64,000 nucleotides of DNA. Source: Ochotona curzoniae (Eukaryota; Chordata; Mammalia; Lagomorpha; Ochotonidae). Under the pieces are notes generated by a model, which was not told where the DNA came from, did no database searches, and was given only the letters and a program-made list of their open reading frames with translations. Where the stretch lies: the NCBI RefSeq assembly GCF_017591425.1, contig NW_024466459.1, positions 4,960,001-5,024,000 of the forward strand, given 5' to 3'. The position numbers and the translations under genes were made by a program. Shown in pieces: positions 48,305 through 58,669 of the stretch (position 1 is its first letter; the number at the start of each line of letters is the position of its first letter).

Positions 48305-48480
48305 ATCATATGGATTATTATAACCATCCTGTGATGCAGACATCATTTGATGAACGAAGAAGTTGAGGACGAGACAATTTAGTCAGCCCTCCAAAATCAT
48401 CCCTTTTGTAACTGATGGAGCCAGTGACTTGAATTCAGGCCTATCGACTCCAAATTTCATTCCTGTTTGTTTCCCATTCA
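48305..48480 (-). mobile_element. MIR fossil
   Basis: ATCCTGTGATGCAGACATCA, then GAAGAAGTTGAGGACGAGAC and AGTGACTTGAATTCAGGCC fit antisense MIR (ACAACCCTATGAGG…GAAACTGAGGC…GGATTCGAACCCAGG). Confidence 0.55.
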
Positions 48481-48567
48481 TCTGTTCTAATGCAGTGTTT
48501 TACATATTTTTCTTACTGGACCCAATGTCAGCGCATAGTAAGCTACTCCTCTGCCTGCATTGCTAGC

Positions 48568-48832
48568 AACCCAGATCAGCACCTGCTCATGTCAAAGCTG
48601 CTCCACTTCCCATCCAGTTCCCTGCTTATAGCCCGGTAAAGCAGCAGAGAGGAACCTAAGTCCTTGGGCCCTTGCACCCTTTTGGGAAAACCAGAAGAAA
48701 CTTATGGCTCCTGATTTTGGACTGGCAAAGCTCCAGCTGTTGCAGCCATTTGGGGCGCAAACAGGTAGATAGAAGATCCCTCTCTGTCTCTCCTTCTCTA
48801 TGTGTAATTGCCTTTAAAATAAAAATTTAGAA
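48568..48832 (+). mobile_element. CSINE
   Basis: Begins near the box-B side (CAACCCAGATCAGCACC), continues with CTGCTCCACTTCCCATCCAG and GTCCTTGGGCCCTTGCACCC, and ends in TTTAAAATAAAAATTTAG. The head is partly missing. Confidence 0.85.
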
Positions 48833-50559
48833 AAAGCCATATTATTCTCTGTCAAAAAGTCATTCTGCTGATATCGACACCAATGTTAGACTCCAAAACG
48901 GTTGTGTAACAATTTTGCCAGTGTTTTACCTATGATGTGGTTCCATGTTGCTTGAGAGAAATAAGCACGTGTGGTGTATACCAGACACATTGTCTCTATC
49001 CTGCTTCAGGCGAAGGGCACACCCTGGGAAGGCTGCAGAGGCATCCATCAAACCATCTTGTGATGAAATGCAGCTAAAGCATCGTTCAATGGTGCAGCGT
49101 CCACAGCAGCTTTAGGAAGTTCATCAAAATAAACAAGCATGTTTAATTCTGAGGTCCAAGAAACAAGGTTTGGATCTATCTGTTCAAATAAACAGTGTTC
49201 ATCTCATCGAACTGTCAAAATTTAAAGATTTGGAATGTGGTTGGAAAATTATCCTCGATGCGTCTTTCTCAATCATATAGTTTAAGCATCTGATTTGGTT
49301 AAGAACTGTTGTTTGTTTAGAGAGAACTGCTGTTTATTGCCAATGTGAACTGAGAGTGGACCTATAAAATATTGTCTGTCATTCAAAATGTGCTAAAAGC
49401 CTCCGATAGCCGACTGTTTATGTGGGTGGTAATGGGACCAAGCATAAATAGCTGTCACATTTTATGAGTGAAATTTCACGATCAGTTTAGATCATGCAGA
49501 ATAACCGTGGGCCAATAACTATTACTTTCTTAGAATTATTTATTTTCTGCAGCATGTTTAATTTAGTAAAAGTCAGGCTATCATTTTGGATTTTTCCTCC
49601 ATCCGCATGAGCCTGGTCTTTATCTAGGTAGCTTCAGATGCCATGAAACAACTTCACTGTGAGTAAGCAGGTACCGTCACTGAATTAAACATCAAAATCA
49701 ACAGATCAATAAAGTTTAAAAAGTAACCAAGATCTCAAAACCAAGATCTCTGCCACTACCTGTTCCTTAATTCATGAATTTCACTTTCTCAGATATATTT
49801 GCCTCATTTTGTGAGCAGCAGCAAAGTCATTAGAAAATGATTGAAATAAAAAAAATCACTCAAATGCATTTCTGAATGTAGTCTGAATTTTATTTTAGTG
49901 AACTAGAACTGACACAACCTGTGTTTTCATAGAGTTCTGTCTCATTAATTTTTTTTGTCAAATTGACCTCCGATTCCAGTCCAAGTGCAATGGAGCTGTA
50001 AGTTTTCAGTTCCTTTAAATTGTTGAACTGATTTCTTCCTAAGTGGAATTTTTAATATTCTTGGGTTTATATTATTGTTCTTTGTTAGCAGGCCTAGACT
50101 TTAGTTAATACTTGTAACAGAGGGAGTTGGATCGTGTGGTGAAAGAGCATTGGTGAATCAGTATTAAAAGTTTAATTATATGCATGCCCAAGGTAATCAA
50201 TGCTCAAAGTTGTCATTTTCCAGATATTTTTCTGTGCCTGACTATTAAAACTGTGCTTTTTGAGGCTATTGATGTCTATTGTGTCAATGTTGTAGAAAAA
50301 TTATCTGATGATGGACTGCTATGTGTTTGGTGACTTCATATTGGTAGTTAGACATCTGTGACGGTTAGAATACTGACATTTTGGGAATTGTGAGACACTA
50401 ACTCTGATCATTGTGAAGTTCCTACCAGTCCACTGCAATAAATAAAGGAATAAAGAGGAATAGACCCAGGGCAGACACAGAATCTAAGCCTTTGCACAGT
50501 TTGGGGCAGATGACCGGATGGGACAGTAGAAACTTGGCAGAGAATCTCCTCACAGATTT
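48833..50559. other. Unique sequence, possible conserved noncoding
   Basis: 1.7 kb with no repeat recognised. The stretch 49,300-49,560 is low in homopolymers and carries many TTTATG/TAAATAGC-like cores, the look of an old unique segment, but function cannot be shown from one sequence. Confidence 0.4.
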
Positions 50560-50735
50560 TGAGGATTAAATAGATGAGAAGATTCTTGCGGAATACCTGA
50601 CCCAACAATCTCATTTGGACAAATAAGAAAATGGAAGCTCCATGGGATGCTAATCTTCCTAAAACTATATGCCAACAAACAGCAGCTAAGGCTTGACTTC
50701 CGAACCCAGGACCCGTTCAAACGTACCACCATTCA
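50560..50735 (-). mobile_element. MIR fossil
   Basis: AATAAGAAAATGGAAGCTCC, CAACAAACAGCAGCTAAGG and CTTCCGAACCCAGGACC fit the antisense MIR order (GAGGAAACTGAGGC…CACAGCTAGTAAG…TTCGAACCCAGG). Confidence 0.55.
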
Positions 50736-51279
50736 TTTCTTACGAAACGCCCAATAGCAATAGTCAGCCCCATTCTGTGCTTCGTCTGTGATAGCTCCAG
50801 AACATACACTTCTTATGTGACCCACAAAGAATGTCATCAGGATGATCGAGAAAGGGCCTATGTATTGACGATCTACTGTGGCACTGGCTGGATAGCATTT
50901 CTGTTCCTTAAAGCACATTGCCCTATTCCAGTCAATGACTGATGCTTGCACATCGGCCGTGGATGGGTAAACTTGGCTGAGTCCAGGAATTCCAAAGGAC
51001 CACAGGAGTGTCTCTGATGATGCAGTGCTTGGGGGTGACAGGGTCTGTTAGGAGGAGGAGAAGTAGGTAAACTCTCTGATCCATTCAACCCCTCTTTAAA
51101 AGACTGGAGGTAATTTTTCTTTTTTTTAATTTTCTCCCCAAGCTGGATATCTATGTAGCCTTAATTTAAAAGTATTTGTTTAAAGAATGTCATTTTGGAA
51201 AGAATTATTTTTGTGGAAACACTATCTTTGAAATCAAGCTGCCCTGAAATAAAATGACCGGCATGGCCTTGGGTAAGCT
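50736..51279. other. Unique sequence
   Basis: Nothing recognised. Confidence 0.45.
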
Positions 51280-51598
51280 TTTAAAATTGTTTTTATTTAT
51301 TTATTCGAAAGGCCGAAACAGAAACAGGCATAACTACAGGATCTCTCCCGTGCTGATTTACCCACCAAATGCCCTTTACTACTGGGGCTGGGCCAGGCCA
51401 CAGCCAGAAGCTAGAAACTCAATCTGGTTCTCCCATGTGGGAGCAAGGAAACGACGAGACTTGCGCAGTTGCCTGCTAACTTCCAGGGTGTGGTTGACAA
51501 CAAGTTAAAATGGAAGGTTGAGCCGACTCAGGCATGCCAATGTGGCACATGGCTACCCTAGCTGGCATCGTAACTGCTCTCTAATGCCCACCCCGGCC
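51280..51598 (-). mobile_element. Old CSINE
   Basis: Reversed tail TTTTTATTTATTTATTCGAAAGGC, then GGGGCTGGGCCAGGCCACAGCC, GGTTCTCCCATGTGGGAGC and, at the right, GTAACTGCTCTCTAATGCCC. Body rearranged against the younger copies. Confidence 0.65.
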
Positions 51599-52544
51599 TT
51601 GGGTGAGATGATTAGCTCTTCCGTTTTTTGAACAGTGTATAAATGCAAATGTATTTGTGAGAATCAAGAGAAGCCAAGAGACAAAAGAGAAGCCTAGCCC
51701 CTGCATAAATGTAAGAACAGAAATGAAATGCCCTGTTAACTGATCTCATTACCGCTTTCACTTTGCTTTCTTTTGAGTCTCCTACTTCCAGTGCTGGAGT
51801 TACTGAGGTTTGTTATACACAGGCCAGTCTGACTCCAATTGATACTCAAGAAGTATTTAACAAACTGTTGCAATCCCATCGTCCCCAGGATCACCTATGA
51901 AGTTTCCTTCAAGTTTCTCTTTGGGTTGACTTGGAATTTCCCCTAAGTTTTACTTCTGTCTGTTACAGTCCCTCTAGTCCATGAATAGGGTTTTTATGCT
52001 TTGTACAACACCAGGACTTTATACATGTCAACATCTGGTACAAACAACTTGGCTAAAACAAAGCTGGGAATTCAAATGGTTTTTGACTTTTCCCACTACA
52101 CCACTTCTGTCCTGTCCTTCTGCCGTCTGTCCTTCTGTGTCTCTCCCTCCCCATGTCTGATAGGATTCAGATCTTCTTCTGGGCTTCTGAAAAGCCACAA
52201 CTTACCATAAGCTGCTGAATGTGCTCACCATACACTGATGGCGGCAGCGTGTCCATGCTGGGAAACACAAGCTGAGTTCTCATCATTCTCCACCCAAACA
52301 AAAGATAACTGTTCATAAAAATTGGCTGCAACAAGAACAAATCTGATTTATTCACATATTGAGTCAAGAATTACGGGAAATCAGTCCATCACGTGGAGTA
52401 TGGTAGGTACTAAGAAAATAACGGCAAATCATGTGCAAATTATAATATTTGAGGGCAATAGCATTCCTTTAGGATTGATTCTAGGTGAAATTTAGAGAGA
52501 TTTATACAGCCTGGAGACCAAATACTGATGGGGAAAAGAACGAG
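51599..52544. other. Unique sequence
   Basis: No repeat or gene recognised. Confidence 0.45.
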
Positions 52545-52790
52545 ACAGTTTAGAAAAAATATTATTTTAGGCAAGAAGAGAGAAAGGGCACAGATAAATT
52601 AGCTGAGGCAGTAATGTGCAAGCGAAATAATAGAGGATATGATATGAGCAGAGAAGAAGGAAGGGTTCGAAAGAATTTTGAAAGAACGGAAACTTGGACT
52701 TCTCATGATGGGGAGGGATTGGTGCAGAGATGTGGTTAGAGTTGAAGTCCGGAATCAGCACTGGCAAAGAACCTGCTCGTGGAATGTGGG
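52545..52790 (-). mobile_element. Ancient L2-like repeat fragment
   Basis: GAGGCAGTAATGTGCAAGCG, then GGAGGGATTGGTGCAGAGATG resemble the same antisense family as at 35.07 and 42.24 kb (AGGCAATTGCAGTAGTCCAGG… as remembered). Diverged, low certainty. Confidence 0.3.
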
Positions 52791-53164
52791 GAAAGATGGA
52801 TGAAAGAATATGTGAGATGAAAGGGAGGGAAATTGAGTCATAATTCCCCATTCCAAACAGTCACTGCCGAGGGGAATTGAGCAAACTGCACAGCTTAAAA
52901 TGGACTCATGGCTGGATACACTCAATGAGAGTGAAACTTCTTTCTTCCAGTTCCTGTTTGAAAGTATAAACAACATGCAAATTCAAATAAAAAAATTCTT
53001 CCTGTGTCATGTTGGAAAACTCTGTTTTCTTTGTTGTTGTGACTCACTTTGGGACTATTCTTACAAGAATGCTATTCGTAGGGATGGGCAGACCTGTTGG
53101 GAAGAAAACAAGAAGCTCTGAGATATTAACCCATTCTCGGGACCATGGCTGTTTTTTCTCATGC
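52791..53164. other. Unique sequence flanking the retroviral retrocopy
   Basis: No U3-like sequence, TATA box or SINE is seen immediately upstream of 53,182. This matters because a normal 5' LTR would have its U3 here. Confidence 0.5.
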
Positions 53165-53179
53165 AAAAATATCCTTTTC
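53165..53179. repeat. Left flanking duplication of the retrocopy
   Basis: AAAAATATCCTTTTC immediately before the element resembles the A-rich sequence AAAAATCCTTTTTC right after its poly(A) (to 53,968). Imperfect A-rich duplications are usual for LINE-1 insertions. Confidence 0.6.
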
Positions 53180-53181
53180 CT

Positions 53182-53369
53182 GGGTCTCTCTCTCTCTCCC
53201 CTTTCAAGAGGAACACCACCTCCTGGTTTTCTCTCTGGATGTGCTTTCTCTCTCCCTTCCCTGCTCACCTGGTCCCTTCGCAAATAAATTTTTCTGTCTG
53301 CAACAGATTTCTGGCTTTTTATTTCCATACTATGCTGAGGAAAGAACCCATCAGGCATTTCTGCTAACA
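53182..53369 (+). other. R-U5 of the left end
   Basis: Starts GGGTCTCTCTCTCTCTCCCC, carries AATAAA at 53,283-53,288 and ends R at GTCT (53,299), the point where the right-hand copy runs into poly(A). U5 then runs to about AACA (53,369), leaving a nine-base spacer before the primer site, or to 53,378 if there is no spacer. Confidence 0.75.
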
Positions 53370-53378
53370 TGTTTTCCC

Positions 53379-53396
53379 TGGCGCCCAACGTGGGGC
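53379..53396 (+). other. Primer binding site, tRNA-Lys1,2 type
   Basis: TGGCGCCCAACGTGGGGC is complementary to the 3' end of tRNA-Lys1,2, the primer used by Mason-Pfizer-type betaretroviruses and several ERV-K groups. All 18 bases match the expected site. Confidence 0.92.
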
Positions 53397-53633
53397 GTTA
53401 AAAAAGAGACTTAGATGGGAGCCATGTGACCCGACTCAACCAAGAGAAGACTTCACAAGGGGTCTTCAGACGCCACGTGGCCTTGAACATGCAAACTTGT
53501 ATCACAACCAGACCAACTTCTGCCATGGCAACTTGGATGACCCCACCCTTACCCAAACGATGCCCCGTTTCAGCAGGGAGCACCCAGAAGACACTGTGGC
53601 CCTTTACCCCTACAGAAGTAGGATGTGGGATTT

Positions 53634-53644
53634 CAAGAGGGGGG
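53634..53644 (+). other. Polypurine tract
   Basis: AAGAGGGGGG directly precedes TGTGGTCTGAG, the expected TG start of the right-hand LTR. This is where plus-strand DNA synthesis starts in retroviruses. Confidence 0.8.
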
Positions 53645-53947
53645 TGTGGTCTGAGACCATCCAGGCCTGCTGAAGTCTTGGGAACATCTTCAGGTGGGCG
53701 GCAACAGGATTGCCCACCCATTTCCTAACTGATTAAGAGACCATCAATGGGGAACATCTTACCTGTAGGTTCCCGCCCAAACCTTCCTCAAAGACCCTTC
53801 CTCAAAGACCCTTCCTCAAACCTTTGGTGTCTCTCTTCCTCCCCTTTCAAGATTCTCCCCACCTCCTGGTTTTCTCTCCCGAGGTGCTTTCCCCTCCCTC
53901 TCCCTGCCTTGCTCACCCGGCCCCTTTGCAAATAAACTTTTTTGTCT
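53645..53947 (+). promoter_or_regulatory. U3-R of the right end, with repeats and poly(A) signal
   Basis: U3 is about 180 bp and has no clear TATA box. It holds a diverged direct repeat (GAGACCATC…GGAACATCTT at 53,653-53,690 and 53,737-53,760) and a 14-bp repeat CCTTCCTCAAAGAC at 53,782, 53,796 and, partly, 53,810, just upstream of R. AATAAA at 53,931 lies 12 bases before the poly(A) start. Confidence 0.72.
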
Positions 53948-53968
53948 AAAAAAAAAAAATCCTTTTTC

Positions 53969-54377
53969 TTTAAAAGAATGGATTTGTTTGGGTTTGCAGA
54001 GAACAAAAGTCTCAGATATCACAGCATAACAGGAAAAGCAGACAAGACATTGCAGAATAGCCTGAAAGTAATTAATGATGACTTAAAAAAAAAAAAAAAA
54101 ACTCAACTCAAGTTTTACCCAAGTGGGTGTAGAGATGAAGATAGACTCGTAGGAGTAGGATGATGAATGGTCAGACTTGGGAAGTTCTGGCCCAGGAATA
54201 AAGAGTGAACAGTTTATAGTTTTCTTGGAGCTGGATGGTAGACAAAGAGATGGGGAAAGTAAAGGTTGCTCATGGCTCAATAGAATCATAACATCAAAAC
54301 CTAGTGAATAAAATAGTTTTATAGTAAAAAGTTTCTGCGTCAGGGGTATCAGTGTGGCAGTTTGGGGGTACTGCCTC
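53969..54377. other. Unique sequence
   Basis: Contains an A16 run at 54,086-54,101. Nothing else recognised. Confidence 0.45.
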
Positions 54378-54390
54378 AAAAATGAGCTTT

Positions 54391-54714
54391 TGGGCCTGGT
54401 GGCATGGCCTAGCAGCTAAAGTCCTCGCCTAGAAAGTGCCAGGCTCCCATATGGGCGCCGGTTCTAATCCTGGCTGCTCCACTTCCCATCCAGCTCCCTG
54501 CTTGTGCCCTGGGGAAGCAGTCGGGGACAGCCCAAAGCCTTGGGATCCTGCACCCGTGTGGGAGACCCAGAAGAAGTTCCTGCCTCCTGGCTTCGGATTG
54601 GCATAGCACCGGCGGTTGCAGACACTTGGGGAGTGAATCATCGGATGGAAGATCTTCCTCTCTGTCTCTTCTCTCTGTACCTCTGCCTTTCCAATAAAAA
54701 TGAATAAATCTTAA
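54391..54714 (+). mobile_element. CSINE, youngest-looking copy, perfect target duplication
   Basis: AAAAATGAGCTTT at 54,378-54,390 recurs exactly at 54,715-54,727. The copy starts GGGCCTGGTGGCATGGCCTA (box A region), has a perfect box B GGTTCTAATCC at 54,460-54,470, the full body and tail CCAATAAAAATGAATAAATC. The intact promoter boxes and duplication make it the best reference copy in the window. Confidence 0.97.
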
Positions 54715-54997
54715 AAAAATGAGCTTTCCTCCATGGACAGATGGAACAGACAAATGGGACAACCACGAGGCAAGTTCCCTGTAAGTTTACAGATGCTGTT
54801 GAAAGATCTGTGAACCTTCCTCTTTGTCTTTTTGTTCCTCCCCCCAACTTTTTTTCTTTAAGGGAGAAATATCTTCATGTACTGTATAAGGAAAAAAAAA
54901 AAGGAACAAGTGCAGCAAATTCCCTAGAGAGAAGAATCTGAGGTTATAACACTTCTTTGAGAACAAAATAATAATAATATTTCAATGATGGGAGATG

Positions 54998-55029
<32 letters not shown>

Positions 55030-55042
55030 GAGAGAGAGAGAG
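54998..55042. repeat. (AG)n microsatellite
   Basis: About 20 AG units with one GGG interruption, immediately upstream of a plus-strand SINE. Confidence 0.95.
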
Positions 55043-55055
55043 GCATTATTCACAC

Positions 55056-55302
55056 ACAGAGAGGCCACTGTGACAGTCTATCAAATTAATCCTCTGCCAG
55101 CAGTATTGGCATCCTTCGTGGGTACTGGTGTGTGTACCAGTTCTACTTCACGTCCAGTTGCCTGCTTAGGAGCTGAGGAGGTAGTGTAGGATGGCTCGAG
55201 GCCATGGACCCCTGCACTCACATGGGAAACCCAGACGAGGCTCAGTTCAACTCAGCTCCAGCTGCTGAGGCCATTTGGGAAACGAATCAGTGGACTCTGC
55301 CG
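55056..55302 (+). mobile_element. CSINE of the AATCCTCTGCC type
   Basis: Head GGCCACTGTGACAGTCTATC followed by AAATTAATCCTCTGCC, the form seen in rabbit-type CSINEs (CTAATCCTCCGCC). The body GGTAGTGTAGGATGGCTCG follows, and it stops near GAATCAGTGGACTC. The tail is missing. Confidence 0.7.
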
Positions 55303-58300
55303 TTCCATGAGAAACTACATATGAAGAACATGAGCCCAGAGACTAAAGATCAAGATGCTATTTTAAAGGACCGCCAGTCAATACTAATTTTCTGTTTTAT
55401 TTTATCTCCCTCTTTCATATTTTTTTTTCCTGAAGCACTTTCTTAAGAAAGGAAAGTTTTATTTGAGGAGATAATACACAGTCTTTTCAATTCTTTTGGG
55501 AAGCAAAATGCAACTCAGATACACTTGGAGTATCCTAATTTCTTTATATATCTTTTAGTCATATAGCTTAGTTGAAATAATAAGCAAACCTGCATTTGCC
55601 AAGGCTTTATATGAGTGCAGTTATGGAGGGTTTTATCATGCATATTTAGAATGAGGTAACTTAAAAATACAGTTACAAAGTATACACAGTTACAAAGTAT
55701 ACAAACTTTGGAAACGCTCTGGCAAACATGTCCATTAGACATTGCGTTACTGATTCACTGTGCGTGGCCCCAATGCCTGTTTACTGAAGACATGGAACTC
55801 ATGTTGAGGACCATGGACAGAGAATGGAAGAGGCCCAGACAAGAGCCTCAAATCCAAAGTCTCCAAGAAAAATAAAAGAAGTTTACAGGTCTGTATTGAC
55901 TGTTTTTCAAACGGAGAACTTTCAAAGGAACAGCACAGAGACCTTTATTTGGTAGGAGGTGAAGATCTTTCTAAGCCTAGCAGAGGAGGTACCCTAGTAC
56001 CCAGTTGGAACACTATGAAAATTCCTAGTGGTATTCACTGAGTTCAAAGATTGCCAAATATATAACTGCTTTCTTCTTCCATGTATACATGAGTTAATTC
56101 CATGAGGAAGGTAACTCTTTGTGTTTATAGTTTTATTTTTCCAACTAGACAAGAAGCTCCTTGTGTATAAGCTTTTCTTTATAAATATTTTATATTCATT
56201 CACGGCACTTAAAATAATGATGGGCATGCAGCGGTTGTTAAATGCTCTGGTTAATTGTGGCAACTAATATGTAGTGCACAAAATAAAATTAATTGAAAAT
56301 TCATGTGTTGAATCAAAACCCGATTTAATTCCTGATTCTAGAAGATTAGGCTTGCAAATCTGTAAGTCTTTCAAATTACTTTGACCACACAATGAAAGTA
56401 AAATGTATTCTTTTTTCATCAGAATTTGTTTTGCAATCTAAATTTTTTTGGACTTCGCTATGAAAAAGGTTGAAATGAAAGGCATGGCAATGAATCAGCA
56501 AGTTAAGAAGGTTAACAATTAGTCATAGCTTTAATAGATGAGACAATTACACCATCTCTACCTTTTAAAAATAACCACATTTTAATTAGATTTTAATCAT
56601 AAAGGTCAGAGGTAGTGTAAGTTTAGAAAATGAGAAACGAAGTCTGTGTTGGTACAACTGCTTCATATCAGATGTGTGAAGTTGGCCACATTTGCTAAAC
56701 CAGATGGCAAGAGGTTTTTGCTCCATGAATGATCAATTACTGATTGCGTGATTTAAATGCTCTTTAATATTTTACAACTGGGATTCGGGACTAAAGTTTG
56801 TGGGTGCCCTTTCATTTGTTCATTCCTTAAAATATCCTGTAAGAAGCCAGTTACTTGCTACTGCTTTACGAAAGGACAGTAGAGTCATTTAAAAAGCTTA
56901 GTGCCTCTGTTTTGACTTTGCTTCTGTGGAACAGATGAACAGCGTGCTTGCTTCCTCACGAAAATTTTAGATCTTAGTGAATTACCCATCTTGACAGTAC
57001 AAAACACAATAACTTCAGATGACAGGTGCATCTCTAGCTACCTTTGCATAAGTAACAACTCTATACCAGCAGATAGACAACGAATAAAATAAATCGCTTT
57101 GATCATGCTTGTGTTTTTGCAGGTTATAAATTGAAACAGGACAGATCTTGATTTGTTGGTCTGCGCTCTGTTGTGATGGAGGTCTCAGGTGCTCTTATCA
57201 CTGAAAGTGGATGAATAGCCTGGGATGTTAGGATGGGCTGTTAGCTGCCTTCCTTAGTGCTTGTTTATAACACACATGTTGGGATGGAATGTCCAAGATC
57301 TGAGACACTTGGGCTGAAGTGGTCAGAACAGGTGCTGCTGAACAAGCCCGGATTGGTCTCTTCCTCTCCTCTCTCCTTTCCTCCCCTCTGCTGCCCTCCC
57401 CTTCCTTTCCCTTCCTCTGCCTCCTTCTCCTCCTCCTGTTCCAGCCCCACATCTGCCTTCTCCTCCTCCTTCCCCTGACCCCCGCCCACATCACGTGATG
57501 CAGTGTTTATTCTTCTTATTTGTTGTCTGGCTTCCCCTGGCAGGCACTTCCTCAAAGGCTCAGGTGGATTCTACAAGACTTTGATATGGCCTTAGATAAC
57601 CTCCCTTGTAACTTCGGCCTTGTTGTATTGATCAGAGAAGTTACCAAGGCTAGATTTGATTGAAGAGGCTAAAAGAAATAGATTTAATGGGGAAAGGGAG
57701 GGAAAGGCTGATTGTCATTACTTAGAAAACAAATACATCAATTATCTTTTGCTGTATTTACTCTGTGAACCAGAATTTTGTAGCAGGGCACGTGTTCTTA
57801 GTCTAATCACCTTCTCCCCTGCCTAAGTTTCTTCTCTTACTTTTTTCTTCTTTTCTCTGTATTCTAGTTGCCGATAACTCCATGTGTATTTCAATTCAAA
57901 GCACCAGGCATCAAGACACTAACATTTTGTTATTAATTTTCTATTTAGATCCCAAGGTTTTATTTCATGTTGCTTACTTCAGTTTCCAATTCACAAATAA
58001 ATAAATGTATGTGTTTTTCCTCAGATATTCTGATCACAAAATTCAATTATGCTTTAATCTTCATTGATCATCTAGTGCTTGGTACTATTTCAGTTAGTGT
58101 TCAAAAGTTACTATATCAGTGGTACAATATTTGAGAAGCTTTAATTGTTCATGTCAGTAGTTTTCTGACTTTAAACAGACACAAGTGGACCTCCTAAGAT
58201 GACAAAAGCCCAGGTTATTATTAATGGCATTAGAAGAAGCTTCAAAAACTGTGAAAAAGGAACTGAAAGATAATGTGCATTTTCTATGAAGTTTCCTCTT

Positions 58301-58321
58301 CTTTTAAAAGCCCATTTTTAT
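55303..58321. other. 3-kb unique sequence
   Basis: No SINE or LTR recognised. Contains the polypyrimidine tract at 57,361. The direct repeat ACAGTTACAAAGTATACA occurs twice at about 55,669 and 55,685. Confidence 0.5.
57361..57480. repeat. 120-bp polypyrimidine tract
   Basis: Almost entirely C and T on the plus strand (TTCCTCTCCTCTCTCCTTTCC…TTCTCCTCCTCCTTCCCC) with a short interruption near 57,440-57,455. Purine-rich frames on the other strand (E/R/K/G-rich) are low-complexity artefacts. Confidence 0.9.
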
Positions 58322-58650
58322 GAGCCCGGCATGATAGCTTAGTGGCTAAAGTCCTCGCCTTGCACACGCCGGGATCCCATATGGGTGCTGGTTCTAATCT
58401 CAGTAGCCCTGCTTCCCATCCAGCTCCCTGCTAATAGCCTGAGAAAGCAGAAGAGGACGGCCCAAAGCCTTGGGACCCTGCACCCACGTGGGAGACCTGG
58501 AAGAAGTTCCTGACTCCTAGCTTCAGGGGGCGCAACTCTGGCTGTTGTGGCCACTTGGGGAGTGAATCATCAGGTGGAAGACCTTCCTCTCTGTCTCCCC
58601 ACCTCTCTATATATCTGACTTTGCAATAAAAAGATAAATCTTTCTTTAAA
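58322..58650 (+). mobile_element. CSINE, full length, well preserved
   Basis: Head GAGCCCGGCATGATAGCTTAGTGGC with a good box A (TAGCTTAGTGG), box-B-like GGTTCTAATCT at about 58,390, body CCCAAAGCCTTGGGACCCTG, tail TTTGCAATAAAAAGATAAATC. It sits directly against the LINE-1 remnant. Confidence 0.94.
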
Positions 58651-58669
58651 AAGCAAACCCTTTCTTATT

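Larger units (their letters stand above)
53182..53959 (+). mobile_element. Retrocopied betaretrovirus-like RNA (R-U5-PBS…PPT-U3-R-A)
   Basis: The order is R (53,182-53,299), U5 (to about 53,369), tRNA-Lys1,2-type primer binding site (53,379-53,396), a 237-bp leader/remnant, polypurine tract (53,634-53,644), U3 (from 53,645), R (53,826-53,947) and an A12 tail. There is no U3 on the left and no U5 on the right, so the element has the ends of a genomic or spliced RNA, not of a provirus. The two R copies differ at roughly 15% of positions by eye, pointing to an old insertion or an already diverged source. No gag, protease, polymerase or envelope sequence is seen. An open frame of about 100 codons on each strand over the leader and U3 has no retroviral motif. 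Confidence 0.8.

Noticed and set aside
53398..53728. Open frames of about 100 codons on both strands inside the retroviral remnant
   Set aside because: No gag, protease or other retroviral motif; they cover noncoding leader, polypurine tract and U3.
54391..54714. tRNA gene
   Set aside because: Box A and box B are present but belong to the tRNA-derived head of the SINE; no cloverleaf can be closed.
57228..57555. Glu/Arg/Gly-rich open frames
   Set aside because: Translation of the polypyrimidine tract; low complexity only.
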